From: Candidatus Kosakonia sp. 282A-S69
GTDB lineage: Bacteria > Pseudomonadota > Gammaproteobacteria > Enterobacterales > Enterobacteriaceae
Assembly: GCF_029433855.1 (NCBI RefSeq)
Contig: NZ_JAROAU010000001.1
Location: 1-64,000, forward strand
Length of the DNA stretch: 64,000 nucleotides
Direction: 5' to 3'
The notes below the pieces were generated by a model. The model searched no databases and had not been told where the DNA came from. It saw only the letters and a program-made list of their open reading frames with translations. Each line of letters starts with the position of its first letter. Position 1 is the stretch's first letter. The translations under genes were made by a program, and so were the position numbers. Shown piece by piece: positions 32,395 to 42,388 of this stretch.

Positions 32395-35300
32395 ATGGCG
32401 AAATTTTTTATCGATCGCCCCATTTTTGCGTGGGTGCTGGCGATCCTGATCTGTCTGACCGGGGCGCTCGCCATTAGCTCGTTGCCCGTTGAGCAATATC
32501 CCGATTTAGCCCCGCCGAATGTGCGCATCACCGCCAACTACCCCGGTGCGTCGGCGCAGACGCTGGAGAACACTGTCACGCAGGTAATTGAGCAGAATAT
32601 GACCGGGCTCGATAACCTGATGTATATGTCCTCACAAAGCAGCGCCACGGGCCAGGCATCGATTACCCTTAACTTCCGCGCCGGTACCGATCCGGATGAA
32701 GCGGTGCAGCAGGTGCAAAACCAGCTGCAGTCCGCGATGCGCAAGCTGCCGCAAACCGTGCAGAATCAGGGGGTGACGGTGCGCAAAACCGGCGATACCA
32801 ACATCCTTACCATCGCGTTTGTCTCCACCGACGGGTCGATGGATAAGCAGGATATTGCCGACTATGTGGCAAGTAACATTCAGGATCCCTTAAGCCGCGT
32901 GAACGGCGTCGGCGATATCGACGCCTACGGCTCGCAGTACGCCATGCGCATCTGGCCCGACCCGTCGAAGCTCACCAGTTACCAGCTCACAACCGGTGAC
33001 GTCACGCGCGCTATCGCCTCACAGAACGCGCAGATTGCCGTCGGGCAACTGGGCGGCACGCCCTCTGTTGATCGTCAGGCGCTGAATGCCACCATCAATG
33101 CACAGTCGCTGTTACAGACGCCGGAGCAGTTCCGCGATATTACGTTGCGCGTCAATCCTGACGGGTCGGAAGTGCGTCTCGGCGACGTGGCCACCGTCGA
33201 ACTGGGCGCGGAGAAGTATGACTACCTGAGCCGTTATAACGGCAACGCCGCCTCCGGGCTCGGCGTGAAGCTGGCCTCCGGGGCGAATGAGATGGAGACG
33301 GCAGAGCTGGTGCTTCAGCGGCTCAATGAGCTGTCGCACTACTTCCCTCACGGCCTGGAGTACAAAGTCGCCTATGAAACCGCTTCGTTTGTTAAAGCCT
33401 CGATTATCGATGTGGTGAAGACGCTGCTGGAAGCGATTGTGCTGGTGTTTGTGGTGATGTACCTCTTTTTGCAAAACTTCCGCGCCACCCTGATCCCGAC
33501 CATCGCCGTGCCGGTGGTGCTACTGGGTACGTTTGGCGTGCTCTACGCCTTTGGCTACAGCATCAATACGCTGACCATGTTTGCGATGGTGCTGGCCATC
33601 GGCCTGCTGGTGGATGATGCGATTGTGGTTGTGGAGAACGTCGAGCGCATTATGAGCGAAGAGGGGCTTTCGCCACGCGAGGCAACGCGCAAGTCGATGG
33701 GGCAGATTCAGGGCGCGCTGGTCGGCATTGCGATGGTGCTCTCCGCCGTGTTTGTGCCGATGGCCTTTTTTGGCGGCACGACCGGCGCCATCTATCGCCA
33801 GTTCTCTATCACCATTGTTTCGGCGATGGTGCTCTCGGTGCTGGTGGCGATGATCCTGACACCTGCGCTCTGCGCCACGCTGCTTAAACCGCTGCACAAA
33901 GGCGAGCAGCACGGGCAGAAAGGCTTCTTCGGTGCCTTTAACCGCGTCTTCAACCGCAATGCCGATCGCTATCAAAACGCCGTGGGCAAAATCCTGCATC
34001 ACGCTCTGCGCTGGATCCTGCTCTATCTGCTGCTGATTGGCGTGATGGTGCTGCTGTTTATGCGCCTGCCCACCTCGTTTCTGCCGCTGGAGGATCGCGG
34101 CATGTTTACCACCTCCATTCAGTTGCCGAGCGGCTCCACGCAGCAGCAGACGCTGAAGGTGGTGCAAAAGGTGGAGAAGTACTTCTTCACCCATGAAAAA
34201 GAGAATGTGCAGTCGGTGTTCGCCACCGTCGGCTCCGGCCCCGGCGGCAACGGGCAGAACGTCGCCCGTCTCTTTATTCGCCTGAAAGATTGGGAGTCGC
34301 GCGATACCACGGATGGCAGCGCCTTTGCCATTATCGAGCGCGCGACCAAAGCCTTTAGCCGCATTAAAGAAGCGCGCGTCTTTGCCGGAAGCCCGCCGGC
34401 GATCAGCGGCATGGGCAGCTCAGCCGGGTTTGATATGGAGTTGCAGGATCACGCCGGTGCCGGTCACGATGCCTTGATGGCGGCGCGCGATCAGCTGATT
34501 CAGCTCGCCTCGCAGGATCCGGCTCTCACCCGCGTGCGTCACAATGGCCTGGATGACAGCGCACAGTTACAGATTGATATCGATCAGCGCAAAGCGCAGG
34601 CGCTGGGCGTCTCGATTGATGATATTAACGACACCCTGAAGACCGCCTGGGGCTCCAGCTACGTTAATGACTTTATGGATCGCGGCCGCGTGAAGAAGGT
34701 CTATGTGCAGTCGGCGGCGAAATTCCGCATGCTGCCGGACGACATTAACCTCTGGTATGTCCGCAATAACAGTGGCGGGATGGTGCCCTTTTCTGCCTTT
34801 GCGACCTCACACTGGCAAACCGGCTCGCCGCGTCTCGAGCGTTATAATGGCTATGCGGCGGTGGAGATCGTTGGCGAAGCCGCGCCGGGGGTCAGCACCG
34901 GTACGGCGATGGATGTGATGGAGAAGCTGGTGCGCCAGTTGCCGACCGGCTTTGGCCTTGAGTGGACGGCGATGTCCTATCAGGAACGCCTCTCCGGCGC
35001 GCAGGCACCCGCGCTCTACGCGGTCTCGCTGCTGGTGGTCTTCCTTTGTCTTGCCGCGCTGTATGAGAGCTGGTCGGTGCCCTTCTCGGTGATGCTGGTG
35101 GTGCCGCTGGGCGTAATTGGTGCGCTGGTGGCGACCTGGATGCGCGGGCTGGAGAACGATGTCTATTTCCAGGTGGGGCTGCTCACGGTGATTGGCCTGT
35201 CGGCGAAGAACGCGATTCTGATTGTCGAGTTCGCCAATGAGATGAATGCCCGCGGCGAAGATCTGCTCGCCTCAACGCTGCATGCCTGCCGCCAGCGTCT

Positions 35301-35508
35301 GCGACCAATTCTGATGACCTCACTGGCGTTTGTCTTTGGCGTACTGCCGATGGCGACCAGCACCGGTGCCGGCTCAAGCAGCCAGCATGCGGTGGGCACG
35401 GGGGTGATGGGCGGGATGATTTCAGCCACGGTGCTGGCTATCTTTTTTGTCCCGCTCTTCTTTGTGCTGGTGCGCCGCCGCTTCCCGCTGAAGGCGAAGC
35501 CACGTTAA
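32395..35508 (+). CDS. acrD: Aminoglycoside/multidrug RND efflux transporter AcrD
   Basis: A 1037-residue RND inner-membrane pump, the same length as E. coli AcrD. Twelve membrane helices and two large periplasmic loops are evident. The proton-relay aspartates appear in [17 protein letters not shown]. The sequence is closest to AcrD rather than AcrB (for example the ends [15 protein letters not shown] and [11 protein letters not shown]). It works with AcrA and TolC, expelling aminoglycosides and anionic beta-lactams. A BaeR-like box lies upstream and a strong terminator follows. Confidence 0.98.
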   Translation: MAKFFIDRPIFAWVLAILICLTGALAISSLPVEQYPDLAPPNVRITANYPGASAQTLENTVTQVIEQNMTGLDNLMYMSSQSSATGQASITLNFRAGTDPDEAVQQVQNQLQSAMRKLPQTVQNQGVTVRKTGDTNILTIAFVSTDGSMDKQDIADYVASNIQDPLSRVNGVGDIDAYGSQYAMRIWPDPSKLTSYQLTTGDVTRAIASQNAQIAVGQLGGTPSVDRQALNATINAQSLLQTPEQFRDITLRVNPDGSEVRLGDVATVELGAEKYDYLSRYNGNAASGLGVKLASGANEMETAELVLQRLNELSHYFPHGLEYKVAYETASFVKASIIDVVKTLLEAIVLVFVVMYLFLQNFRATLIPTIAVPVVLLGTFGVLYAFGYSINTLTMFAMVLAIGLLVDDAIVVVENVERIMSEEGLSPREATRKSMGQIQGALVGIAMVLSAVFVPMAFFGGTTGAIYRQFSITIVSAMVLSVLVAMILTPALCATLLKPLHKGEQHGQKGFFGAFNRVFNRNADRYQNAVGKILHHALRWILLYLLLIGVMVLLFMRLPTSFLPLEDRGMFTTSIQLPSGSTQQQTLKVVQKVEKYFFTHEKENVQSVFATVGSGPGGNGQNVARLFIRLKDWESRDTTDGSAFAIIERATKAFSRIKEARVFAGSPPAISGMGSSAGFDMELQDHAGAGHDALMAARDQLIQLASQDPALTRVRHNGLDDSAQLQIDIDQRKAQALGVSIDDINDTLKTAWGSSYVNDFMDRGRVKKVYVQSAAKFRMLPDDINLWYVRNNSGGMVPFSAFATSHWQTGSPRLERYNGYAAVEIVGEAAPGVSTGTAMDVMEKLVRQLPTGFGLEWTAMSYQERLSGAQAPALYAVSLLVVFLCLAALYESWSVPFSVMLVVPLGVIGALVATWMRGLENDVYFQVGLLTVIGLSAKNAILIVEFANEMNARGEDLLASTLHACRQRLRPILMTSLAFVFGVLPMATSTGAGSSSQHAVGTGVMGGMISATVLAIFFVPLFFVLVRRRFPLKAKPR

Positions 35509-35519
35509 TCGCAGGCAAC

Positions 35520-35553
35520 AAAAAAGGCGACTTGATTCAGGTCGCCTTTTTTT
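35520..35553. terminator. Bidirectional terminator between acrD and ypfM
   Basis: AAAAAAGGCGAC and GTCGCCTTTTTTT form a six-base-pair core stem, extended by A-T pairs, with a run on both sides. It can serve acrD (plus) and ypfM (minus). Confidence 0.93.
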
Positions 35554-35602
35554 ACGTGGATATTATTATTAAGCCGTCACTGCTCAATCATTCGTCTGAA
35601 AA

Positions 35603-35662
35603 TTATTTACGAAGCATACCTTCGATAAAATCTTTCCAGTTCCCCAGTTCATGTTCAATCAT
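35603..35662 (-). CDS. ypfM: Small protein YpfM (19 residues)
   Basis: Read on the minus strand, ATG at 35662 begins the peptide MIEHELGNWKDFIEGMLRK and ends in TAA at 35603. I recall this as identical to the E. coli K-12 small protein YpfM, which also lies between acrD and yffB. The ribosome site AGAGAGG is well placed, and the terminator at 35520-35553 follows. Its function is unknown. Exact conservation of all 19 residues in a region whose flanking DNA has diverged argues for a real, selected gene. Confidence 0.9.
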   Translation of the reverse strand: MIEHELGNWKDFIEGMLRK

Positions 35663-36046
35663 AACTACCTCTCTTATTATTGCGGCCATTCTACTCAATG
35701 CCCGGATGCGATGTGAAGCTATTTAAACCAATCGAATTAATCGCTCTTTACCGGCCATTTCTCTTTGGCTTGGGTTTACTATGCGCCGCTCTGCGGCCTC
35801 ATACTGTGATTAACGGCAATATTTTCTAAAAACTTAAGGGCTAAATGAAATGGCGATCACATTGTCAGATAAATCTTTAGTTTTGTTATTACAGGATGAA
35901 CTACCGCTGACCAAAAGTTAATTAACTAAAATTACTCAACTCACCATTGAGTGAATTATTATTACCACGCGAATGATATTTGAATTTGATTCCGTTATTC
36001 TAATTTCCTGTTCGAATAAGGTAAAAATGAGACAAAAGGATTCAAC
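35663..36046. other. AT-rich ypfM-yffB divergent intergenic region
   Basis: This 384-base, notably AT-rich gap carries the promoters for ypfM and for yffB-dapE-ypfN. One 23-codon frame (35850-35921) with an AAGGG upstream is discussed as a finding. No other gene-like signal is seen. Confidence 0.5.
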
Positions 36047-36403
36047 ATGATCACCCTGTACGGCATCAAAAATTGCGACACCATCAAGAAAGCCCGACGC
36101 TGGCTGGAAGCACAGCAGGTTGAATACCGCTTTCATGATTACCGCGTCGACGGGATAGATGCAGATCTGCTGCGCCCCGCTGTGGCGGAGCTTGGCTGGG
36201 AAGCCCTGCTGAATACGCGCGGAACCACCTGGCGCAAGCTGGATGAAGCGCAGCGCGCGGCGGTCGTTAACGCGGAAACAGCGATTGCCTTAATGGTTGA
36301 AATGCCTGCAATTATCAAACGGCCATTGCTCTGCGCGCCCGGTAAGCCTATGCTGCTGGGTTTCAATGAATCCAGTTATGAGAAGTTTATTCACGAGGTG
36401 TAG
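36047..36403 (+). CDS. yffB: ArsC/Spx-family protein YffB
   Basis: A 118-residue thioredoxin-fold protein of the ArsC/Spx family. Only one cysteine of the CxxC-type position is present ([14 protein letters not shown], Cys10), and the domain is otherwise complete through KPMLLGFNE. Its role is uncertain; it is a possible glutathione-dependent thiol reductase and not a proven arsenate reductase. It is separated from dapE by only three bases and probably forms an operon yffB-dapE-ypfN. Confidence 0.94.
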   Translation: MITLYGIKNCDTIKKARRWLEAQQVEYRFHDYRVDGIDADLLRPAVAELGWEALLNTRGTTWRKLDEAQRAAVVNAETAIALMVEMPAIIKRPLLCAPGKPMLLGFNESSYEKFIHEV

Positions 36404-36406
36404 TTT

Positions 36407-37534
36407 ATGTCATGCCCGGTTATTGAGCTGACGCAGCAGCTTATTCGTCGCCCTTCTCTGAGCCCCGATGATGCGGGATGCCAGGCGCTGATGATTGAAC
36501 GTCTGCGCGCTATCGGTTTCACCGTTGAGCCGATGGATTTTGGCGACACGCAGAACTTCTGGGCATGGCGCGGCCAGGGAGAGACGCTGGCGTTTGCCGG
36601 CCATACGGATGTCGTCCCGGCGGGCGATGTCGACCGCTGGATCAACCCCCCTTTCGAACCTACCATTCGCGACGGCCTGCTGTTTGGTCGCGGTGCGGCA
36701 GATATGAAAGGCTCGCTGGCGGCAATGGTGGTTGCCGCCGAGCGCTTCGTGGCGCAGCACCCGCAGCACAAAGGCCGCCTTGCGTTTCTTATTACCTCTG
36801 ATGAAGAGGCCAGCGCCACCAACGGCACGGTGAAAGTGGTTGAAGCGCTGATGGCGCGCAACGAACGTCTCGATTACTGCCTGGTAGGCGAACCGTCAAG
36901 CACCGAAGTGGTGGGCGACGTGGTGAAAAATGGCCGTCGCGGCTCAATGACCTGCAACCTGACCATTCATGGCGTGCAGGGGCACGTGGCCTATCCGCAT
37001 CTGGCGGATAATCCGGTTCACCGCGCGGCACCGATGTTAACCGAACTGGTGGGCATCGAGTGGGATCGCGGCAATGATTACTTCCCGCCGACCAGCATGC
37101 AGATCGCCAATATTCAGGCCGGTACCGGCAGCAATAACGTCATCCCTGGTGAGCTGTTTGTACAGTTCAACTTCCGCTTCAGTACCGAACTGACGGACGA
37201 GATGATTAAAGCGAAGGTGCAGGCGCTGCTGGAGAAACATCAGCTGCGCTACTCCGTGGAGTGGTGGGTCTCAGGCCAGCCGTTCCTGACGGGACGCGGC
37301 AAGCTGGTGGATGCGGTGGTTAACGCCATTGAGCACTATAATGAGATTAAACCGCAGTTGTTGACCACCGGCGGCACCTCGGATGGCCGTTTTATTGCGC
37401 GGATGGGCGCGCAGGTTGTCGAGCTTGGGCCGGTGAACGCAACGATTCACAAAATTAACGAATGCGTAAACGCCGCAGATCTGCAGCTGCTGGCGCGGAT
37501 GTACCAGCGCATTATGGAACAACTCATCGCCTGA
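36407..37534 (+). CDS. dapE: Succinyl-diaminopimelate desuccinylase DapE
   Basis: A 375-residue M20-family di-zinc hydrolase of the lysine/meso-diaminopimelate pathway. It yields LL-diaminopimelate from the N-succinyl form. Metal ligands are visible: His67 ([10 protein letters not shown]), the Asp of [10 protein letters not shown], Glu134-135 (SDEEAS), Glu163 in VGEPSS, and a C-terminal His in NATIHKINE. Full length (E. coli 375). Needed for cell wall and lysine supply. Confidence 0.98.
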   Translation: MSCPVIELTQQLIRRPSLSPDDAGCQALMIERLRAIGFTVEPMDFGDTQNFWAWRGQGETLAFAGHTDVVPAGDVDRWINPPFEPTIRDGLLFGRGAADMKGSLAAMVVAAERFVAQHPQHKGRLAFLITSDEEASATNGTVKVVEALMARNERLDYCLVGEPSSTEVVGDVVKNGRRGSMTCNLTIHGVQGHVAYPHLADNPVHRAAPMLTELVGIEWDRGNDYFPPTSMQIANIQAGTGSNNVIPGELFVQFNFRFSTELTDEMIKAKVQALLEKHQLRYSVEWWVSGQPFLTGRGKLVDAVVNAIEHYNEIKPQLLTTGGTSDGRFIARMGAQVVELGPVNATIHKINECVNAADLQLLARMYQRIMEQLIA

Positions 37535-37550
37535 TTGGCTGGAGGTTCGC

Positions 37551-37751
37551 ATGGATTGGCTGTCAAAATATTGGTGGATTCTGGTGCTGGTTTTTTTAGT
37601 CGGCGTGTTGATCAATGTGATCAAAGATCTTAGCCGCGTCGATCATAAAAAGTTTCTCGCCAACAAGCCGGATCTGCCGCCGCATCGTGATTTCAACGAT
37701 AAGTGGGATGACGAGGATGACTGGCCGAATAAAGACCAGCCGAAGAAGTAA
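37551..37751 (+). CDS. ypfN: Small membrane protein YpfN (UPF0370)
   Basis: A 66-residue protein with one N-terminal membrane helix (about 7-25, [17 protein letters not shown]). The polar tail is rich in Asp, Lys and Pro ([14 protein letters not shown]). It is of unknown function and matches the E. coli length and position. It follows dapE by 16 bases, with a GGAGG ribosome site. A bidirectional terminator lies after it. Confidence 0.93.
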   Translation: MDWLSKYWWILVLVFLVGVLINVIKDLSRVDHKKFLANKPDLPPHRDFNDKWDDEDDWPNKDQPKK

Positions 37752-37754
37752 TCT

Positions 37755-37776
37755 TTCACCCCCGTCCGGGGGTGAA
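37755..37776. terminator. Bidirectional terminator between ypfN and ypfH
   Basis: TTCACCCCCG pairs with CGGGGGTGAA around a two-base loop, followed by a short T-rich stretch (TGTTTTAT). It lies between convergent genes. Confidence 0.75.
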
Positions 37777-37780
37777 TGTT

Positions 37781-38479
37781 TTATAGCAGTTCAATGATGT
37801 CATCATCGTTCGGTTTGCCGCCGCTTAATGCCTCATCAAAATAGTGCTTCGGCACGGTGTACTGCAAATGATGTAGCGCCAGCGCCATACTGCGATCGTC
37901 AATCGCGTGCCCCAGATCCTCAACGATATCGAGCGTGATATCGCCGCCTAACGCCGCAACCGCCTCTTGCGCCTTCACAGCCCAGGCCAGATCGATCACT
38001 GGATCATCGCCGCCGTGGATCAGATGGATGGTATTGGTGGTGGCAACCCGCTGCGGCAGGCTGGCGTAACGACCATTAAAGGCAATCACGCGCGAGGCAA
38101 GATCCGGCTGCGCTTTGAGCCCCTCCAGCGCCATAATCGCCCCCTGCGAGAAGCCAATCAGCGCCGTGGCAAGCGGGCTGATGCCGCTCTGCTGCTGCCA
38201 GTAGCGCACCACCTCAATAAACTGTGGCATCACCGCATCGACGCGCTGCTGGCGGTTCTCTTCACTGATATTGCCGACGGAGAACCACTGGCGACCCGGT
38301 GCTGCACCGCTCGCTTCAACGCCGCCGATACTGACGATCAGCGCGTCGGGAAAGGCTGGCGCAAACCAGCGGCCAATCTCGCCCATCGAAACCGGGTTAT
38401 CGCCGACGCCGTGGAACAGCAGCAGCAGTTGTTTCGCAGGGCTTGTCGGGCGTTGCACAACAAAATGGGCATCTTTCAT
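37781..38479 (-). CDS. ypfH: Esterase YpfH (alpha/beta hydrolase)
   Basis: A 232-residue phospholipase/carboxylesterase-type hydrolase. The nucleophile elbow GFSQGA, the oxyanion strand LLLLFHGVGDNP, the acid in GGDDPVID and the final His in LGHAID make a complete catalytic triad. E. coli YpfH shows esterase activity on short acyl esters. The AAGGAG site is well placed. It lies downstream of tmcA on the same strand with a 77-base gap. Confidence 0.94.
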   Translation of the reverse strand: MKDAHFVVQRPTSPAKQLLLLFHGVGDNPVSMGEIGRWFAPAFPDALIVSIGGVEASGAAPGRQWFSVGNISEENRQQRVDAVMPQFIEVVRYWQQQSGISPLATALIGFSQGAIMALEGLKAQPDLASRVIAFNGRYASLPQRVATTNTIHLIHGGDDPVIDLAWAVKAQEAVAALGGDITLDIVEDLGHAIDDRSMALALHHLQYTVPKHYFDEALSGGKPNDDDIIELL

Positions 38480-38556
38480 CAGGATCTCCTTAACGTGTCA
38501 GGTGCAGTCTACGCCGGGCGAAAAGAATGACCATGCCATTTAACTGATGGAGATCG

Positions 38557-40557
38557 TTAAAAAAACTGTCTGGCCTGCACCTGCTTTTTCAGGGTGTCTG
38601 TACGCACTTCATCATCTGCCCGCAGCGCCAGACCAGCTTCGCTGCGCTGCTGCGCCAGTAGCGCTTTACGCCCCGTCAGCCCTAAACGCGCGCAGAGCTG
38701 TGCCTCGTGCTCATCGTGCTCAAGCTGGCCACGCAGCGCCGGGAGCGCTAAATCGCTCTGCGCAAGCAGGCGCGAAAGTGCGCCAGTGGCGGCTGAGAGC
38801 GGGCGATGGGCAAAAGCAAACCCGGCCAGCTCCAGCCAGTCCTCATCATTAAGGGTAGACCCCTGGGCCGGTGGCAGGGCTAACTTTTCCCCCTGCCAGT
38901 GTGAAAGCCACGGGAGATCCCGTGCCAGACGCTGCTGTTCATGGTTCGCCAGCGCATGCCCGGCCTCGCTTAACGGCAACAGCGCCATCGCGGTAAAGCA
39001 GCCGCTGCTCGCCTCTTTCTGGCTGCCAAGGCGCACAAGCATAAATCCGCAGCGCTGCCAGAAATGCCACAGTGCCTGCGTAAAACCAAAGCTGACCGAC
39101 AGATAGTCGCAGTCGCTGTCACGCGCCTGCGCCACCAGCGCGCGGCCAATGCCTTCGCGCTGGCAGTGAGGATGCACGGCAATGCGGCTGATACGCCGTC
39201 CACGTAGCGTAGCGGCCAGCGGGCTGCCGCCGTGCGCAGCGAGTGATTGCGCCACCAGATTGCCGCGCGGGCGGCGAAAACCGGCCCATACCGCCTGGCT
39301 CAGCTCGGGCGACAGCCCGCCCTCCTCTACCAGCCAGAGCGCGCCAACTATGTTCTGCGCTTTTTTCGCCAGCCAGAAGTGCTGGCCTGGCGCATCCATC
39401 ATGCGCCGCAGATCAAGTGGCGAGGTACGGTAGTGGGCGCTCGCCAGCAAGCGATAGAGTGCCGCAGGTTGCGCGGGATGATTCTGCCAGGCATTAGCGG
39501 GCAGCGGCGCGAGCGTGAGCGCGCCGGTGGGGTTATCCGTGGCAATAGCATCATCAAGCAGCAGCAGGTCGGCCACCACACGCTCAAGCGGACAACCCGC
39601 CGCCCAGCGCAGGGGCGTGGAGAGGGCGCGGTGGCGTAAGTGCGGGAAACCGGCGCAGAACTTCAGTAAAAAGCCCTGCCCGGTGCCTTCATAGCCCTGC
39701 ACGGTGGTGATTAACAGCACATGGCTAAACGCAGCGGTCAGGGTATGCAGCAGCGGGCCGGGGATCGCCGCGGCTTCATCGACAATCAGCCAGTCGGGCT
39801 GGCTTCCCTGCTGATTGATCCGCCCGGCCAGCGCATCGGGGGCGATGAAATCGAACTTTTCGCCTGCGTAGTATGAAAGCACATCGGTGGCAGCGCGCGT
39901 CGGTGCCGTCACCACCGCAGGCGCGGCAAGCGTTGCGATATGCATCCCGGCGAGAGCGGATTTACCGCGTCCACGCGGCGCCGTCACCACCATCACGCCA
40001 GGCGGCATAGCAGCCAGTTCGGTGAGGATTGCCGCCTGCTCGCGCTGCGGCACACCGCTGGCGGGATGCCAGTCATTGCGGGGTGGGAAATCAGGAGTAG
40101 GTTGCGCACCGTCTTCACACCAGAGCAACGTCTGGCCGTCGTGAAAAAGGGTGCGGCTAAAGTGGTCAACAAAAACCGGGGTGGGGATGGGATCGGCGGT
40201 GTCGCTCCAGCGGCGGCTGTCTGCGTCCGGCTGCTGCGCCCAGCGATCGAGCGGCGGAACCAGCAGCAGTAGCCAGCTTCCCGCTTTTAACGTGCCGCTG
40301 AGGGCGGCAAAGGCGGCCACATCGAAGCCGTCACGCGCATCAAACACCGCATGGCTGAACTCGCGCCCGAGCAGCGTGGTGAGCGCGCGCGGCGAGCAGT
40401 GCTGCGGCTCGTCGCTCACCCACAGCCAGTCACCGGGGAGCGAGGCGCACAGCTTCCCTGCCTTATCGGCACACCACGCCGCGCTGCCGGAGAGCACCAG
40501 CAGGCGACGGATCCCTTCCCGCGCCATCTGTGCGCTCAGTGTAACCAGTGACTGCAC
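38557..40557 (-). CDS. tmcA: tRNA(Met) cytidine acetyltransferase TmcA
   Basis: A 666-residue enzyme that makes N4-acetylcytidine at the wobble position of elongator tRNA-Met, using acetyl-CoA and ATP. The RNA-helicase-like half has Walker A APRGRGKSALAG and DEAA (IVDEAAAIPGPLL). The GNAT domain shows RISRIAVHPHCQREGIGRALV. The start is GTG at 40557, ten bases after the ypfJ stop, which indicates coupling. It is five residues shorter than E. coli TmcA. High GC, like its neighbours. Confidence 0.95.
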   Translation of the reverse strand: MQSLVTLSAQMAREGIRRLLVLSGSAAWCADKAGKLCASLPGDWLWVSDEPQHCSPRALTTLLGREFSHAVFDARDGFDVAAFAALSGTLKAGSWLLLLVPPLDRWAQQPDADSRRWSDTADPIPTPVFVDHFSRTLFHDGQTLLWCEDGAQPTPDFPPRNDWHPASGVPQREQAAILTELAAMPPGVMVVTAPRGRGKSALAGMHIATLAAPAVVTAPTRAATDVLSYYAGEKFDFIAPDALAGRINQQGSQPDWLIVDEAAAIPGPLLHTLTAAFSHVLLITTVQGYEGTGQGFLLKFCAGFPHLRHRALSTPLRWAAGCPLERVVADLLLLDDAIATDNPTGALTLAPLPANAWQNHPAQPAALYRLLASAHYRTSPLDLRRMMDAPGQHFWLAKKAQNIVGALWLVEEGGLSPELSQAVWAGFRRPRGNLVAQSLAAHGGSPLAATLRGRRISRIAVHPHCQREGIGRALVAQARDSDCDYLSVSFGFTQALWHFWQRCGFMLVRLGSQKEASSGCFTAMALLPLSEAGHALANHEQQRLARDLPWLSHWQGEKLALPPAQGSTLNDEDWLELAGFAFAHRPLSAATGALSRLLAQSDLALPALRGQLEHDEHEAQLCARLGLTGRKALLAQQRSEAGLALRADDEVRTDTLKKQVQARQFF

Positions 40558-40566
40558 AGTGACGGC

Positions 40567-41433
40567 CTACAGACGCCCGCTAAAGGTGTCGCACTGCGCC
40601 GGATCGCCGCTATCCATGCCGCGTTTGAACCAGCTGTAGCGCTGCGCCGAGGTGCCGTGCGTAAAGCTGTCCGGGATCACGCGCCCCTGGCTGCGCTGCT
40701 GTAAACGGTCATCGCCAATCGCCTGCGCCGCGTTCAGCGCCTCTTCGAGATCGCCCTCTTCCAGCACGCCCTGCTGCTGCATGCTGTGGCCCCAAACGCC
40801 GGCATAACAATCTGCCTGTAACTCCATGCGCACCGAGAGTGCATTTGCCTCTTTCTCGCTGGCATTCTGCTGCAGCTGGCGCACTTTCGCTTCGGTGCCA
40901 AGCAGTTTTTGCACGTGGTGACCCACTTCATGGGCGATCACGTAGCCCTGAGCGAAATCGCCGCCAGCGCCAAGTTTATTTTTCATCTCATCGTAAAAGG
41001 AGAGATCGATATAGACCTTGCTGTCTGCCGGGCAGTAGAACGGCCCCATGATTGACTGGCCCATGCCGCAGCCGGTATTGAAATGGTTACGGTAGAGCAC
41101 CAGTTTGGGTTGCTGATATTGACGCCCCATTTTCTGGAAAAGCTGCCCCCAGGTATCTTCGGTGGAGGCGAAAATCACGCTGGAGAAGCGCGCGGCCTCA
41201 TCCTCTTTCGGGTTAACCGCCGCCTGCTGTGACGATGGCGCGCTGACGGGCTGCCCGGTCAACATGCCGGTTAAATCCACGCCGTAGTAGCTTGCCACCA
41301 CCACGATCACCAGCAGCACTAACCCGCCTTTGCCCCGCGGCAGACGGAAACCCGCGCCGCCCATTGAGGGGCCGCCCGACTGGCTCCGTCGGTCTTCTAC
41401 ATTGTCACTCTCTCGTCGCCCTTGCCAGCGCAT
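40567..41433 (-). CDS. ypfJ: Zinc metallopeptidase-like membrane protein YpfJ
   Basis: A 288-residue protein of the neutral zinc metallopeptidase family (YpfJ/KPN_02809). It has a basic N-terminus, one membrane anchor (about 34-50, [17 protein letters not shown]) and an extracytoplasmic domain with the HEVGHH motif, consistent with zinc binding. A peptidase activity is not established. It is coupled upstream of tmcA on the minus strand, as in E. coli. Confidence 0.93.
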   Translation of the reverse strand: MRWQGRRESDNVEDRRSQSGGPSMGGAGFRLPRGKGGLVLLVIVVVASYYGVDLTGMLTGQPVSAPSSQQAAVNPKEDEAARFSSVIFASTEDTWGQLFQKMGRQYQQPKLVLYRNHFNTGCGMGQSIMGPFYCPADSKVYIDLSFYDEMKNKLGAGGDFAQGYVIAHEVGHHVQKLLGTEAKVRQLQQNASEKEANALSVRMELQADCYAGVWGHSMQQQGVLEEGDLEEALNAAQAIGDDRLQQRSQGRVIPDSFTHGTSAQRYSWFKRGMDSGDPAQCDTFSGRL

Positions 41434-41515
41434 ACTGCCTCCCTATGCCAATAATGGACTCTGTGTATATATGATCGTAGGCGGTTAGGGAAGGATTACC
41501 ACTGGGAAAAAGACG

Positions 41516-41547
41516 TAAAAAAACCAGAGGATGCAGGCACCCTCTGG
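41516..41547 (-). terminator. purC terminator
   Basis: On the minus strand CCAGAGG / CCTCTGG with a ten-base loop is followed by seven Ts, 22 bases after the purC stop. Confidence 0.9.
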
Positions 41548-41568
41548 CGGAGACGAAAATGTAAGCAA

Positions 41569-42282
41569 TCAGTCCAGTTTCACGCCCAGACGGTGCGCGA
41601 CGGCTTCATAGGCTTCGATCAGCCCACCGAGGCTCTGGCGGAAGCGATCTTTGTCCATTTTGTCCAGCGTCTCTTTGTCCCACAGGCGGCTACCGTCCGG
41701 GGAAAACTCATCGCCCAGCACCACTTCCCCTTTGAACAGGCCAAACTCCAGTTTGAAGTCGACAAGGATCAGGCCTGCGTCATCAAACAGCTTTTTCAGC
41801 ACGTCGTTGGCTTTGTAGGAGAGCGCCTTCATGCGGGCCAGGTTCTCTTTATTTACCCATCCGAAAGTTTCGCAGTAGGATTCGTTGACCATCGGATCGT
41901 GCATGGCGTCGTTTTTCAGGAACAGATCAAACAGCGGCGGATTAAGCTCAATGCCTTCTTCAATGCCCAGACGTTTCACCAGCGAGCCTGCGGCGCGGTT
42001 GCGGATCACGCACTCGACCGGCACCATATCCAGCTTTTTCACCAGACATTCAGTATCCGAGAGCAGCGCTTCCATCTGGGTCGGGATGCCGGCATCGGCA
42101 AGTTTGGTCATAATGAAGTGGTTGAACTTGTTATTCACCATGCCTTTACGATCAAACTGTTCAATGCGCGCGCCATCCCCTGCTGACGTATCGTTACGGA
42201 ATTCGAGCACCAACAGGTCCGGGTTTTCGGTACTGTAGACGGTTTTCGCTTTGCCGCGATACAACTCAGCTTGCTTTTGCAT
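41569..42282 (-). CDS. purC: SAICAR synthetase PurC
   Basis: A 237-residue phosphoribosylaminoimidazole-succinocarboxamide synthase, the same length as in E. coli. It joins aspartate to CAIR with ATP in purine synthesis. The family signatures [13 protein letters not shown] and [10 protein letters not shown] are present. A near-perfect PurR operator lies 50 bases upstream (42332-42347), and a terminator follows, so this looks like a single-gene unit. Confidence 0.98.
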   Translation of the reverse strand: MQKQAELYRGKAKTVYSTENPDLLVLEFRNDTSAGDGARIEQFDRKGMVNNKFNHFIMTKLADAGIPTQMEALLSDTECLVKKLDMVPVECVIRNRAAGSLVKRLGIEEGIELNPPLFDLFLKNDAMHDPMVNESYCETFGWVNKENLARMKALSYKANDVLKKLFDDAGLILVDFKLEFGLFKGEVVLGDEFSPDGSRLWDKETLDKMDKDRFRQSLGGLIEAYEAVAHRLGVKLD

Positions 42283-42331
42283 TTTATTACTCCAGGTGTG
42301 ATTACAAGGCTAATTGCACTATCTTACGCCG

Positions 42332-42347
42332 ACGCACACGTTTGCGT
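42332..42347 (-). promoter_or_regulatory. PurR operator of purC
   Basis: On the plus strand it reads ACGCACACGTTTGCGT, 15 of 16 matches to the PurR consensus ACGCAAACGTTTGCGT, in the purC promoter region. Repression by PurR with hypoxanthine or guanine is known for purC in E. coli. Confidence 0.9.
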
Positions 42348-42356
42348 CACGCTGAT

Positions 42357-42382
42357 AAAAAAAGGCCGGAAGCATTCCGGCC
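42357..42382 (-). terminator. dapA-bamC operon terminator
   Basis: On the minus strand GGCCGGAA / TTCCGGCC with a three-base loop is followed by seven Ts, just after the bamC stop and just upstream of the PurR site. Confidence 0.93.
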
Positions 42383-42388
42383 CTGGAT

